A stretch of 32,980 nucleotides of DNA from Planctomycetota bacterium (GTDB lineage: Bacteria > Planctomycetota > Planctomycetia > Pirellulales > JADFKK01): assembly GCA_022564995.1 (NCBI GenBank), contig JADFKK010000055.1:1-32980 (forward strand), read 5' to 3'. The translations under genes were made by a program, and so were the position numbers. Every line of letters starts with the position of its first letter. Positions within the stretch are counted from its first letter, which is position 1. The notes beneath the pieces were generated by a model, which worked only from the letters and a program-made list of their open reading frames with translations, did no database searches and had not been told where the DNA came from. Of the stretch, positions 7,408-16,092 are shown in pieces.

Positions 7408-8241
7408 ATGAAGACCCGTCGAATTGTCGTTGTTGCGTTGATTCCAGCTTGCCTGCTCGTCGCGGCACTCGTTGGCCGCCTGTCCAACGTGAGCCCGCCA
7501 GCCTTCGGCCAAGCGACCAAAGAAGACGCGACCAAAGAAGACCTGCAAAAGAAAAAAGAAGACCTGCGCAAGAAGGTCGTGGCCGGCCGCCGCAATCAGC
7601 CGGGGACCGACATGCGGCTTTATTCTCCCGGACTACACCAACTTTATGATGGCAAGTTTCGCCTCGACTTCGGCAAGACCTACATGGTCGGCGGCCTATT
7701 TGACAAGCCGGGCTGGGACCACATCGACAACCAGGCCAAGACCGTCCACGCCGTTACGGGCACCGTGACCGTGGACGTGGACGAGTTGAAGAACACGGGC
7801 CGGTTCGTGGCCAAGCTGAAGCTGCCCGAGGGTGAGTTGGTGATGGTGATGGACCGTTTTCACGAGTTCCAGCCGTGCCAGGACGGCGGGATCACGTCGA
7901 TGGTCTTCGAGCACGGCGACTCCGGCTGCGGCGATGCCAACTATCCGAAAACGCTGCTCTACCTGGCCGGCTGGGGATACGCCGACGCCACACTCAACGG
8001 CAAGCCGCTGTACAAGGACTACCAGGCCCACTTCATGGTGACCCAGGGCATGCGCGACCGCAAGACGCTGAAAGTGACCTATCCGGTGCTCAACAAAAAG
8101 ACGCCGGCGGGCCAGGTGAACCCGGCCGCCATGCAGCTCGATTTTTACATCCGCAGCAAGGCGGCCGACTCGACCAACAAGAACAACCCACCCAAGAAGG
8201 ACTTTGCGCACTTTTTCTGCATGGAGGTCACCTGGAAGTGA
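7408..8241 (+). CDS. Secreted hypothetical protein, partner of the cupredoxin gene
   Basis: A 277-residue exported protein of unknown family. The ATG lies after a strong AAGGAGG site. The leader is RRIVVVALIPACLLVAALVG. A charged, Lys-rich helical spacer (TKEDATKEDLQKKKEDLRKK) precedes a beta-rich domain beginning RLYSPGLHQLYDGKFRLDFG. Possible metal-ligand stretches are VHAVTG, DRFHEFQPCQDGG, FEHGDSGCGDANYP, YQAHFMVTQGMRD and FAHFFCMEVTW. Two Cys pairs could form disulfides. The 13-base gap to the copper lipoprotein upstream indicates one transcript and probably a shared task, but I recognise no family and assign no reaction. Confidence 0.75.
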   Translation: MKTRRIVVVALIPACLLVAALVGRLSNVSPPAFGQATKEDATKEDLQKKKEDLRKKVVAGRRNQPGTDMRLYSPGLHQLYDGKFRLDFGKTYMVGGLFDKPGWDHIDNQAKTVHAVTGTVTVDVDELKNTGRFVAKLKLPEGELVMVMDRFHEFQPCQDGGITSMVFEHGDSGCGDANYPKTLLYLAGWGYADATLNGKPLYKDYQAHFMVTQGMRDRKTLKVTYPVLNKKTPAGQVNPAAMQLDFYIRSKAADSTNKNNPPKKDFAHFFCMEVTWK

Positions 8242-8293
8242 AAAAAGTCGTTAAGTCGCCGACAGAGTCGCCTCCTACAGTGGTGAGTGTTAG

Positions 8294-9319
8294 ATGAACC
8301 GTATATCGCCCTCAACTACAATCTGGCTGACACTGATGGCTTTGCTCTCGGGCTGTTCCCGCCCGGAGACGGTCGTGGTCTATACGTCGGTGGACCAGGT
8401 TTTCGCCGAGGCCATCTGCGACGACTTTGAACGGGAAACCGGCATCCGCGTCGAGTTGGTTCCCGACACCGAGGAAACCAAGGGCACGGGCCTACACAAC
8501 CGGCTGATCGAGGAGAAAAACCGGCCGCGGGCCGACGTGTTCTGGAGCGGCGACCCCGTGCGGGCCGCCAGCCTGAAAGCGGACGGCGTCTCGGCCGCGT
8601 ACAAGTCGCCGGCCGCCGAGGGGCTGCCGGAGGCGCTGTCCGACGCGGACGGACATTGGACGTGCTTCTCCGCACGGGCTCGGGTGATTATCTATAACAC
8701 CGACCAAGTCCCGGAAGACCGGAAGCCGACTTCGATTCTCGATCTGGCCGACAAGCGGTTCAAGGGCAGAGCCTGCATCGCCAACCCGCTGTTCGGAACG
8801 ACGTCGATGCACGCCGCGGCGCTGTTTTCCGTGTGGGGCGAAGAGAAGGCGACCGCGTTTTTTCAATCGCTCGTCGACAACGACGTGGCGATTTTGGGTT
8901 CCAACGGCGACGTAAAGGCAGCCGTCGCCGCGGGGGACTTCGACATCGGGCTAACCGACACCGACGACGTGCACGTCGCCATGCAGGACGGCAAACACGT
9001 CGACTTCGTCTACGCCGACGCCGACGGAGCGGGAACGCTGGTGATGCCCAACGCGGTGGTGCTGATCGCCGGCGGGCCCCATCCCGAGACGGCCCGGAAG
9101 TTCATCGACTACCTCCTGCGTCGCGAGACGGAAGAAGCGCTGGCCCGCGGTGAAGCGGCGCAAATGCCGCTCCGCGCGGGCGCCGCCTTGCCCGACGGTT
9201 TTCGTTTCAAGCGCGTGTCGGAGATTCACGCCATGCCGGTTGACTACGCAGAGCTGGCGATCGTGCAGAAAAAGCTGTTGGGCGACTTCTTAAAACAGTG
9301 GGTCGACGAACACAAGTGA
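8294..9319 (+). CDS. ABC transporter substrate-binding lipoprotein (Fe3+/phosphonate class)
   Basis: A 341-residue periplasmic binding protein. The lipobox is LSGC with Cys21 as lipidation site. The mature start VVVYTSVDQVFAEAICDDFE, the FERETGIRVELV strand, NRPRADVFWSGDP and GTTSMHAAALFSVWGEEKA are hallmarks of the FbpA/AfuA/PhnS branch (solute-binding family 1). The paired Tyr iron ligands near the C-terminus of classical FbpA are not obvious, so ferric iron is not certain; 2-aminoethylphosphonate or another anion is possible. The stop overlaps the permease start (TGATG), so the importer genes are co-translated. Confidence 0.9.
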   Translation: MNRISPSTTIWLTLMALLSGCSRPETVVVYTSVDQVFAEAICDDFERETGIRVELVPDTEETKGTGLHNRLIEEKNRPRADVFWSGDPVRAASLKADGVSAAYKSPAAEGLPEALSDADGHWTCFSARARVIIYNTDQVPEDRKPTSILDLADKRFKGRACIANPLFGTTSMHAAALFSVWGEEKATAFFQSLVDNDVAILGSNGDVKAAVAAGDFDIGLTDTDDVHVAMQDGKHVDFVYADADGAGTLVMPNAVVLIAGGPHPETARKFIDYLLRRETEEALARGEAAQMPLRAGAALPDGFRFKRVSEIHAMPVDYAELAIVQKKLLGDFLKQWVDEHK

Positions 9320-10881
9320 TGGACTTCGCCGCGCGAACAACCGCCGCACGCCGGCGCGGGCTAATCGCCGCCGCCATCTTGGCCCTGGCGATCGCGCCGG
9401 CGATTCCTCTGCTGATCGCGGCATTGCGAGGGTCGTCCGATTATTCGCTGTGGTCCGATGTGTTCATCAAGGCGCTGCTGGCGAGTCTCTCGCTGGCAAC
9501 CGGCGTCGCCGTCGTATCGCTGGGGCTCGGCCTGCCGCTGGGCTTGTTGGCCGCGCTCTACGGGCCGCGACGCCGACCGATACTGCTCGTGGCCCAAGCT
9601 CTGCCGCTGCTGCTGCCGTCATTCTTACTGGCGATCGGATGGCGACATCTGCCGGCCGTGGGATTGCCGAAAGGTCTGTTCCCGCCGTCCGGTTTCGGCG
9701 GCGCCGCGCTAGTGATGGGGCTTCAGGCGGCGCCCTTGCCGCTGCTGGCCACATGGGCGGCCTGCCGCAATCTCACCGCCTCGCAAATCGACGCCGCCCG
9801 CTTGCACGGCGGCGAACGAATCGTGCTGACACGCGCGGCGATGGCCTGCGCTCCCGTGGCGATCGTGGCCGCTCTGCTCGCGGGGATTCTGAGCCTGAGC
9901 GATCCCGGCGCCGCGCAAGTATTCCGCTGCCCGTCGGCCGCCATGGAAATCAGGACCAGCTTCGCAGCCTTGGGGGATCGCGTGTTGGCCGCCCGGCAGT
10001 GTCTCGTCATGGCCGGCCTGGCCTTGCTGCTGACGGCCCCCGTGCTACTGGTCGGGCTGCCGCATTTGGCCGCCGCTGTGCTGGCGAGACAGACCCGGCC
10101 GGTCGTGCCCTACCGCCATCGGCTGCTCGGCGGCGCGGGTCAAGCCGGGCTCGTTGCGTTACTCCTGGTGGCTGTCGGACTGCCGGCCCTGGGGCTGTGT
10201 CTCCCGGCAATTGAGCGTCCGATGTTCGCTCGGGCGGCGAAAACGGTGCTGGACACGGCTCCCGCGACGCTGGCATACACGCTGGGGGCCGCCGCGGTGG
10301 CCGTGTCGTTGGCCACGGTCCTGGCACTGTTGACGATGCATTCTCTGCGGCTTCGCCTGGCAGTATTAGCCGCGCTGATGGTCTTGCTGGCCTTGCCCCC
10401 GGCGCTGGGAGCGATCGGCGTCGTCCACGCGGCGACCGTGGCCCCGCCGTGGCTCGACTGGCTAACCCGCAGTCGACTGACCGTTGCCGTGGTGTTGGGT
10501 CTGCGATTGTTACCCGTGGCCGCCGTGGCGATGATGCGGGCCGTTGGCAGTCTGTCTCCCTCGTGGTCCGATGCCGCATCGTTGTGCGGCGTGCCGAAGC
10601 GGCGCTTCCTGTACCGCGTGACGATTCCCGTGCTGATGCCGACGATCCTGATCGGCTTGTTGCTGGTTGCCGTCTTGGCCGCGGCCGACGTGACGACGAC
10701 GCAATTGCTTTATCCGCCGGGGCGAGCCTCGCTGCCACTGGCCGTGCTGACGATTATGGCCAACAGCCCCGAGGGGCTGGTCGCCTCGCTCTCGTTGCTG
10801 TATCTGTTGGGCGTGGTGTTGCTCATGCTCGTCGCGACGATGTTGTCGGCGTGGCTGTTGAGAAAATGGAAAACGTCGTGA
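9319..10881 (+). CDS. ABC transporter permease, fused two-domain type
   Basis: A 520-residue membrane protein with about 12 hydrophobic segments. It is the usual FbpB/AfuB architecture in which two six-helix permease halves are fused. Each half has the ATPase-contact loop: LTASQIDAARLHGGERIVLT in the first, SPSWSDAASLCGVPKRRFLY in the second (the EAA loop with central Gly). The ATG at 9319 overlaps the upstream TGA; a start 21 bases earlier is possible but lies inside the binding-protein gene. It overlaps the ATPase gene by 16 bases at its 3' end. Length and fusion are normal for the family. Confidence 0.9.
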   Translation: MDFAARTTAARRRGLIAAAILALAIAPAIPLLIAALRGSSDYSLWSDVFIKALLASLSLATGVAVVSLGLGLPLGLLAALYGPRRRPILLVAQALPLLLPSFLLAIGWRHLPAVGLPKGLFPPSGFGGAALVMGLQAAPLPLLATWAACRNLTASQIDAARLHGGERIVLTRAAMACAPVAIVAALLAGILSLSDPGAAQVFRCPSAAMEIRTSFAALGDRVLAARQCLVMAGLALLLTAPVLLVGLPHLAAAVLARQTRPVVPYRHRLLGGAGQAGLVALLLVAVGLPALGLCLPAIERPMFARAAKTVLDTAPATLAYTLGAAAVAVSLATVLALLTMHSLRLRLAVLAALMVLLALPPALGAIGVVHAATVAPPWLDWLTRSRLTVAVVLGLRLLPVAAVAMMRAVGSLSPSWSDAASLCGVPKRRFLYRVTIPVLMPTILIGLLLVAVLAAADVTTTQLLYPPGRASLPLAVLTIMANSPEGLVASLSLLYLLGVVLLMLVATMLSAWLLRKWKTS

Positions 10882-11618
10882 CGCGCTTGCTCCAATGTCG
10901 TGACCTCCTCTTCCGCTTCGGCGAACAGCCGGTGCTCGACGGCGCCGCGCTCGACGTCGAGGCGGGCGAGTCGCTGGCGCTGCTGGGCAAATCCGGCAGC
11001 GGAAAGTCGACGCTGCTGCGGATCATCGCCGGGCTGGAAGTGCCCGAGCGAGGCGAGGTCGTCATCGACGGGAACATCGCCACAAGCGGCGCCCGCCTGT
11101 TGATTCCCCCGCATCACCGCGGCGTGGCGATGGTGTTTCAAGACTTGGCCCTCTGGCCGAATCTGTCGGTCGCCGAAAACATTCGGCTGGGGCTTTCGGG
11201 CCTACGACTTTCTCGCCGAGAGTGCGACGAGCGAATCGAAGATGTGCTGCGGCTGTGTGAGATTGACGACTTGGCCCGCCGCCGGCCGGCCAGCCTCTCC
11301 GGCGGCCAGCAACAGCGTGTGGCGCTCGCCCGGGCGTTGGCCATGCGTCCGGAGCTGCTGCTGCTCGATGAGCCGCTGGGCGGTCTCGATCTACTGACCA
11401 AGGTATCCGTGCTTGGCCAACTCGCGCGACTGAGACACGAACTCGGTTTCGCCGTGGTCCTGGTGACGCACGATTCGGTGGAAGTGCAGGGATTGTGCGA
11501 TTCGCTGGCCGTGCTGGAAGGCGGCCGGATTGTGGAGCGCGGTCGCTTGGAAGATGTCGTCGCCAACCCCGTTTCGGAGCTTGGTCGCGCATTTGTGGCG
11601 ACGATGCTTCAGATGTAG
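10866..11618 (+). CDS. ABC transporter ATP-binding subunit (FbpC/PotA-like)
   Basis: A 250-residue ATPase. Walker A is GKSGSGKST (residues 41-49), the Q-loop is MVFQDLALWPNLSV, the signature is LSGGQQQR, Walker B is LLLLDEPLGGLD, and the H-loop is VLVTHD. It energises the permease encoded directly upstream. The C-terminal regulatory (TOBE) domain of longer FbpC/PotA proteins is absent; the protein ends soon after the nucleotide-binding domain. Start options are ATG 10866 and GTG 10878; the latter overlaps the permease stop as GTGA. With the two genes before it, it makes a complete importer and the last gene of that operon. Confidence 0.9.
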   Translation: MENVVTRLLQCRDLLFRFGEQPVLDGAALDVEAGESLALLGKSGSGKSTLLRIIAGLEVPERGEVVIDGNIATSGARLLIPPHHRGVAMVFQDLALWPNLSVAENIRLGLSGLRLSRRECDERIEDVLRLCEIDDLARRRPASLSGGQQQRVALARALAMRPELLLLDEPLGGLDLLTKVSVLGQLARLRHELGFAVVLVTHDSVEVQGLCDSLAVLEGGRIVERGRLEDVVANPVSELGRAFVATMLQM

Positions 11619-11686
11619 GTTATGCTTCAGCATAACAATACCAACTCGATGTCACTGCGGACACGGTGTTATGCTGTAGCATCACC
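11619..11686. repeat. Two related short palindromes after the ABC operon
   Basis: GTTATGCT-TC-AGCATAAC at 11619-11636 is a perfect palindrome starting at the base after the ATPase stop. A second imperfect version, GGTGTTATGCT-GT-AGCATCACC, lies at about 11666-11686. Both share the core TTATGCT-NN-AGCAT. They could be REP-like elements, mRNA-end hairpins or binding sites; no T-run follows either. Confidence 0.6.
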
Positions 11687-11726
11687 TACTTCGTTTGCGA
11701 TCCGATCCAGAGGAGAACCCCCTGAC

Positions 11727-13067
11727 ATGCCACGACGTCTCTTTACCGCGCTGCTGCTTACGCTGCTCGTGGCCAGTTCCGCCACCGCCGCCAAGAAAAA
11801 CGTCTTGCTCTACGTCGTCGACGATCAGGGCTCGACCGATGCGGGCTGTTACGGTAACCCGGTGATCAAGACGCCGGGGCTGGATTTGTTGGCGAAAAAT
11901 GGCACGCGGTTCACGCACGGGTTTTGCACCACGGCGAGCTGCAGCGCGAGCCGGTCGGTGATCCTAAGCGGGCTCTACAACCACGCCACCGGACAGTACG
12001 GCCATCAACACAGTTACAATCACTTCGTCAGTTTCGATCGACTCAAGACGCTGCCGGTTTTGATGGCCGCCGCCGGTTATCGGACCGCGTCGGCCGGCAA
12101 GTATCACGTCGCGCCGGAGAAGGTGTATCACTTTGGCAAGTACATCAAGGGGCCGTCGCCCGTGCAAATGGCCGAGCGATGCAAGAGCTTCATCACGGCC
12201 GACAAGCAGCAGCCGTTTTTCTTATATTTCTGCACCACCGAGCCGCACCGGCCGTTTCGCCGGCAGGGCTCCGACGTGTTCGATCCCAGGGACGTAATCG
12301 TGCCGCCATATTTGCCCGACTCGCCGGAGTGTCGTGACGAACTGGCCAAGTATTACGGCAGCGTGCAGCGGGCCGACCGTGGGCTGCTGCGGCTGATCGA
12401 GATTCTCAAAACGACCGGCAATTGGGATGACACGCTGGTGATCTACATCTCGGACAACGGCATCGCTTTTCCCGGGGCCAAGACCACGCTTTACGAGCCG
12501 GGCATGAAGCTGCCGTGCGTGGCCCGTAACCCGTATCAAGCGAAGCAAGGCATCGTGACCGACGCGATGGTTACCTGGGCCGATATTACCCCGACGATTC
12601 TGGACTTCGCCGCCGCAACGCCGAAAAACTACAAGTTTCACGGCCGCTCGTTTCTCTCGGTGCTGGACAAGAAAAAGACCGCAGGCTGGGAGGAAATTTA
12701 TGCCTCGCACACGTTCCACGAAATCACCATGTATTATCCGATGCGGGTCGTGCATGAGCGACGTTACAAGCTGATCTGGAACATCGCCCATGGGCTGGAG
12801 TATCCGTTCGCCTCGGACCTGTACGCCTCGAGCACCTGGCAGGGCGTGCTGAAGCGGAAGGAGAAATACTACGGCAAGCGCTCAGTCGAGGCGTACTTGC
12901 ACCGGGCGAAATTTGAGTTGTACGACCTAAAGAACGATCCGCACGAGACGAAAAACCTGGCCGGAGACAAGGAACATGCCAAGACGTTGGCGCGGCTGCA
13001 AGAGAAGCTGAAGGCGTTTCAGAAGCGGACCAAAGATCCGTGGATCTTAAAGTGGCGGTATGAGTGA
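11727..13067 (+). CDS. Sulfatase, N-sulfoglucosamine sulfohydrolase-like
   Basis: A 446-residue exported sulfatase. The ATG at 11727 follows AGAGGAG; the signal peptide is LFTALLLTLLVASSATAA. The metal site begins VVDDQGSTDAGCYG (Asp32-Asp33). The modification motif CSASR (Cys72-Arg76) is in SCSASRSVILSG and would be converted to formylglycine. Further core motifs are SAGKYHVAPE, FFLYFCTTEPHRPF, YISDNGIAFPGAKTTLYEPG, and a C-terminal FELYDLKNDPHETKNLAG. The segment MRVVHERRYKLIWNIAHG resembles heparan N-sulfatase relatives (family S1_8). The likely substrate is a sulfated polysaccharide, typical of marine or aquatic planctomycetes. The enzyme looks complete, unlike the fragment near base 800. 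A short hairpin terminator follows. Confidence 0.9.
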   Translation: MPRRLFTALLLTLLVASSATAAKKNVLLYVVDDQGSTDAGCYGNPVIKTPGLDLLAKNGTRFTHGFCTTASCSASRSVILSGLYNHATGQYGHQHSYNHFVSFDRLKTLPVLMAAAGYRTASAGKYHVAPEKVYHFGKYIKGPSPVQMAERCKSFITADKQQPFFLYFCTTEPHRPFRRQGSDVFDPRDVIVPPYLPDSPECRDELAKYYGSVQRADRGLLRLIEILKTTGNWDDTLVIYISDNGIAFPGAKTTLYEPGMKLPCVARNPYQAKQGIVTDAMVTWADITPTILDFAAATPKNYKFHGRSFLSVLDKKKTAGWEEIYASHTFHEITMYYPMRVVHERRYKLIWNIAHGLEYPFASDLYASSTWQGVLKRKEKYYGKRSVEAYLHRAKFELYDLKNDPHETKNLAGDKEHAKTLARLQEKLKAFQKRTKDPWILKWRYE

Positions 13068-13070
13068 GGT

Positions 13071-13096
13071 GAGGGTCGCCCTACGGACCCTCTTTT
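13071..13096 (+). terminator. Rho-independent terminator of the sulfatase gene
   Basis: GAGGGTC (13071-13077) and GACCCTC (13086-13092) form a 7-bp stem with an 8-nt loop, followed by TTTT. It lies four bases after the sulfatase stop. It overlaps the last codons of the convergent uspA gene, so the space is shared. Confidence 0.6.
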
Positions 13097-13515
13097 AGCA
13101 CCAGCACGGGGCATTTGGCCAAGCGGATGACGCGCTCGGCGACGGAGCCGATCAATAGATGAGTCAGGCCGGTGCGGCCGTGGGAGGGCAGCACAATGAT
13201 GTCGGCGCCGACGCCCGAGGCGAAGTCGACGATCTCGGAGGCCGGATCGCCGATCCGCACGGCCAACTCGACGCCTTCCCACTTCGCATCGGACAGCCGC
13301 TCGCGGAGCGCCGTCTCGACATGATCGCGGCGGGCGCCGTCGTCGATCGTGTCCCAGATCACCCCCGGCTCGACGCTCGAAAGGACAGGCAGCACGTGGA
13401 TCACATACATCCGAGACGGGCTCTCGACCAATTGCCGCGCCTCGTCCAGCGCCGCGATCGATTGGTCCGAAAAATCAACCGGCACGACGACACAGTTTTT
13501 TGGCAGCCATGACAT
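13081..13515 (-). CDS. Universal stress protein (UspA family)
   Basis: A 144-residue single-domain Usp. It begins MSWLPKNCVVVPVDFSDQS, continues with a typical beta-alpha core, and ends SHGRTGLTHLLIGSVAERVI and LAKCPVLVLKEGP. The G-x2-G-x9-G-S type nucleotide loop is represented by SHGRTGLTHLLIGS, so ATP binding is likely. The start at 13515 is chosen because GAGGAG lies seven bases upstream; an in-frame ATG at 13578 lacks such a site. It follows the symporter gene on the same strand after 76 bases and may be co-transcribed. It overlaps the convergent sulfatase terminator. Confidence 0.9.
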   Translation of the reverse strand: MSWLPKNCVVVPVDFSDQSIAALDEARQLVESPSRMYVIHVLPVLSSVEPGVIWDTIDDGARRDHVETALRERLSDAKWEGVELAVRIGDPASEIVDFASGVGADIIVLPSHGRTGLTHLLIGSVAERVIRLAKCPVLVLKEGP

Positions 13516-13591
13516 GGCATTCTCCTCACGGGTGGCAAGAACACATGTTTCGTTTTCGTTTAACGGCAAGCCATTCATAACACGCCTTAGT

Positions 13592-15877
13592 CTACTTGAA
13601 TGTTTCGAATTCGCCTGCCCGGTAGCTATCCCAATAGGTCTTCAAGGCTGCGCGCACCTTTCCGCTTAACAGGATGGCGCCGAGGATGTTCGGAAAGGCC
13701 ATCGAGAGGATCATCATGTCGGAGAAGTCGAGCACGGCGCCGAGATTGACGATCGCTCCGACGACGACGCAGCCGACGTAGATGGCCTTGTAGACGATCG
13801 TGCTGCGGGGGCCGAAGAGCCGCTCCCAGCAGCGCTCGCCGTAGTAACTCCAGGAGATAATCGTCGAATAGGCGAACAGCACGACGGCCACCGTCAACAC
13901 GTAGGGGAAGAAGGATATCTGTTCGCCGAACGCCCTCGAGGTGAGCGGTGTGCCTTTAAGACCTTGATTGACGACCCACTCGGTGTTGTCCCAAGCGCCG
14001 GTAATGAGAATCACCAGCGCGGTCATCGAGCAAACGACGATCGTGTCGATGAACGGCCCCAGCAGGGCCACCGCTCCTTCGCGAACCGGCTGGTCGGTAC
14101 GGGCGGCGCTGTGGGCGATGGCCGCGCTGCCGACGCCGGCCTCGTTGCTGAAGGCGGCCCGCTGCACTCCCATCACCAGCACGCCGACGAAGCCGCCGCC
14201 CATCGCCTGCGGCGTAAAGGCCTCGCTGAAGATCAGCCCGATCATGGCGGGCACTTCGGTTACGTGCGAGAGGATGATCCACAAGCAGGCGGCGATGTAG
14301 GTTAGACACATGGTGGGAACAATTTTCGAGGCGGCGGCGCCGATTCGCTTGATGCCGCCAATGATCACGACGCCGACCATGATCGCCAGCAGCACGCCGA
14401 AGACCGGCCGCACGATCGCCGACTGGCTTTTCATCTCCTCTTGGAGCGTCGTCTTCTCCTTCTGCAGGTCGGCCATGCGTTCGTGCTGTTGGGCCTCGGC
14501 GGCCTGCTTGATGTCGGCGTTGAGTTGTTCGAGGTGCTCGCTGTCGGCTTTCTGGATAATGGCGACGATTTGTTGGCCGGACTGGTTGGCCTGAAACATG
14601 TTGCCGCCGCCGAAGCTGGCCAAAATGCACATCACGGCGAACACGATGGAGAGCACCAGGCCCAGCGGCCCCAGGCCCAACTCCTTCAACCCGACGTGCA
14701 GATACTGCATCGGCCCGCCGAGCACCGTGCCGTCGGGTTTGACCGTGCGGTACATCTGGCCGAGCGTACACTCGACGAACTTGCTGGTCATGCCGAACAG
14801 GCCGCAGGCGAACATCCAAAAGAACGCACCGGGACCGCCGAGCGTCATGGCGATCGTCACCCCGGCGATGTTCCCCAGGCCGACTGTCGCCGACAGGGCG
14901 GACGAGAGGGCCTGAAAGTGTGTCACTTCGCCGGGCTCGTTGGGATTGTCATATTTGCCGCGGACGATTTGCAAGGCGTGGCGAAAGCCCCAGAAGTTGA
15001 CGCCCCGCATGTAGAACGTGAAAAACACCGATCCCAGCGCCAGCCACAACACAACGACCGGAGCGCCACCGACGGTCTCGCTTTGTATGTAACGGCTGGG
15101 CGGATCGCCGGAACTGCCGGTGTCGTTGACGGCCAAACGTCCTTTTTGTCCGAGCTGCTCGACTTGCTCGGGAGACAGCACGTCGGCCGGCTTATCACTG
15201 AGTAGTCCGCGTTTGCCTGTCAGCTTGACGTACTTGCCGGCCTGCTCGCCCTCGTCCACCAGCACGTATTTGCTCTGGTCATCGATGATAACCGTGACGT
15301 ACTGCACCTTGCGCTCGCCAATCTGCCCTAAGCGGAATAGCTTTGCCCCTGCCCCCAAAACAAGCTTGCCGCGGGCCTTGAGGGCTTCGGCGTCCTTGGT
15401 GGTAAGCTGCGCCGCTTTGAATACGCCGGCGGGGTTGAGTTTGACGAAAGAGCCCTCCGCATCGACGTCTCGAACGTAGTATTCCTCGTGCTTGAACTGA
15501 ACGTACGGTCGCTCCCGCGAGCCGACGCGAAAGAAGAGAGCCCATTCCATTCCCTTTACGGCCTGGGCGAACACGTGATCGACGCGTTGCAGCAAGGTAG
15601 GTTTTGCTGCGGGTTCAAGCGACTCGACCGTCGGTGGGACCGATACATCACCGGGCCCCGACTGTTTCATTTCCTTCTTGTTACTTGCCGTATCGCCGCT
15701 GTCCGAACCGTTCGCCCGCTCCGTTTTCGCCGACACATCCTTCGTCGTGCTATCGGCCTGCTGAGCCGATACTTCATGGCAGCCGACCGAAACGACTAGC
15801 AGCAAGGCCGCCAGCGTGACGCGACGACATCGGCATTCCATAGGCAGGTGGCGGGCGGTCAGCTCTGATAGCAGCAT
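13592..15877 (-). CDS. Sodium:alanine symporter (AGCS) family protein with extra N-terminal and coiled-coil domains
   Basis: A 761-residue AGCS transporter; ordinary members have about 450-550. The start at 15877 has AAGGAAG upstream. Residues 1-40 look like a signal peptide, 41-92 are a low-complexity Ser/Asp/Thr linker, and VDHVFAQAVKGMEWALFF (100-117) matches the first helix region. Residues about 118-268 are a soluble insert (RERPYVQFKHEEYYVRDVDA to PSRYIQSE). The transporter core follows, with SALSATVGLGNIAGVTIAMT and the AGCS signature AAFSNEAGVGSAAIAHSAAR. Residues 443-488 insert a charged coiled coil (EHLEQLNADIKQAAEAQQHE). Transport of an amino acid with sodium is known for the family; the substrate here is not deducible. 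Confidence 0.85.
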   Translation of the reverse strand: MLLSELTARHLPMECRCRRVTLAALLLVVSVGCHEVSAQQADSTTKDVSAKTERANGSDSGDTASNKKEMKQSGPGDVSVPPTVESLEPAAKPTLLQRVDHVFAQAVKGMEWALFFRVGSRERPYVQFKHEEYYVRDVDAEGSFVKLNPAGVFKAAQLTTKDAEALKARGKLVLGAGAKLFRLGQIGERKVQYVTVIIDDQSKYVLVDEGEQAGKYVKLTGKRGLLSDKPADVLSPEQVEQLGQKGRLAVNDTGSSGDPPSRYIQSETVGGAPVVVLWLALGSVFFTFYMRGVNFWGFRHALQIVRGKYDNPNEPGEVTHFQALSSALSATVGLGNIAGVTIAMTLGGPGAFFWMFACGLFGMTSKFVECTLGQMYRTVKPDGTVLGGPMQYLHVGLKELGLGPLGLVLSIVFAVMCILASFGGGNMFQANQSGQQIVAIIQKADSEHLEQLNADIKQAAEAQQHERMADLQKEKTTLQEEMKSQSAIVRPVFGVLLAIMVGVVIIGGIKRIGAAASKIVPTMCLTYIAACLWIILSHVTEVPAMIGLIFSEAFTPQAMGGGFVGVLVMGVQRAAFSNEAGVGSAAIAHSAARTDQPVREGAVALLGPFIDTIVVCSMTALVILITGAWDNTEWVVNQGLKGTPLTSRAFGEQISFFPYVLTVAVVLFAYSTIISWSYYGERCWERLFGPRSTIVYKAIYVGCVVVGAIVNLGAVLDFSDMMILSMAFPNILGAILLSGKVRAALKTYWDSYRAGEFETFK

Positions 15878-16032
15878 GGAGACTTCCTTGTTTACCGGGG
15901 ACGGCGGGGCTGGGTGGAGTGGGCTACGTGGCTCGATATCGAACTGGGGGTTGGTCGGCCGATGGACTTCAGGCCAACGTGTCCTGCTGAAACGACTTGG
16001 CGGCAGGTTCTAAAGCCTGGCAAACCGTCCGT

Positions 16033-16061
16033 TTTCTATCGAATAAACCTATAAACGTCAA
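16033..16061 (-). promoter_or_regulatory. Candidate promoter of the symporter gene
   Basis: On the minus strand TTGACG (16061-16056) and TAGAAA (16038-16033) are separated by 17 bases, a fair sigma70-type arrangement. The start codon lies about 155 bases downstream, a long leader, so confidence is modest. Confidence 0.35.
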
Positions 16062-16092
16062 CACGTTACGTCAAGTGACGGAAACCCAGCCT

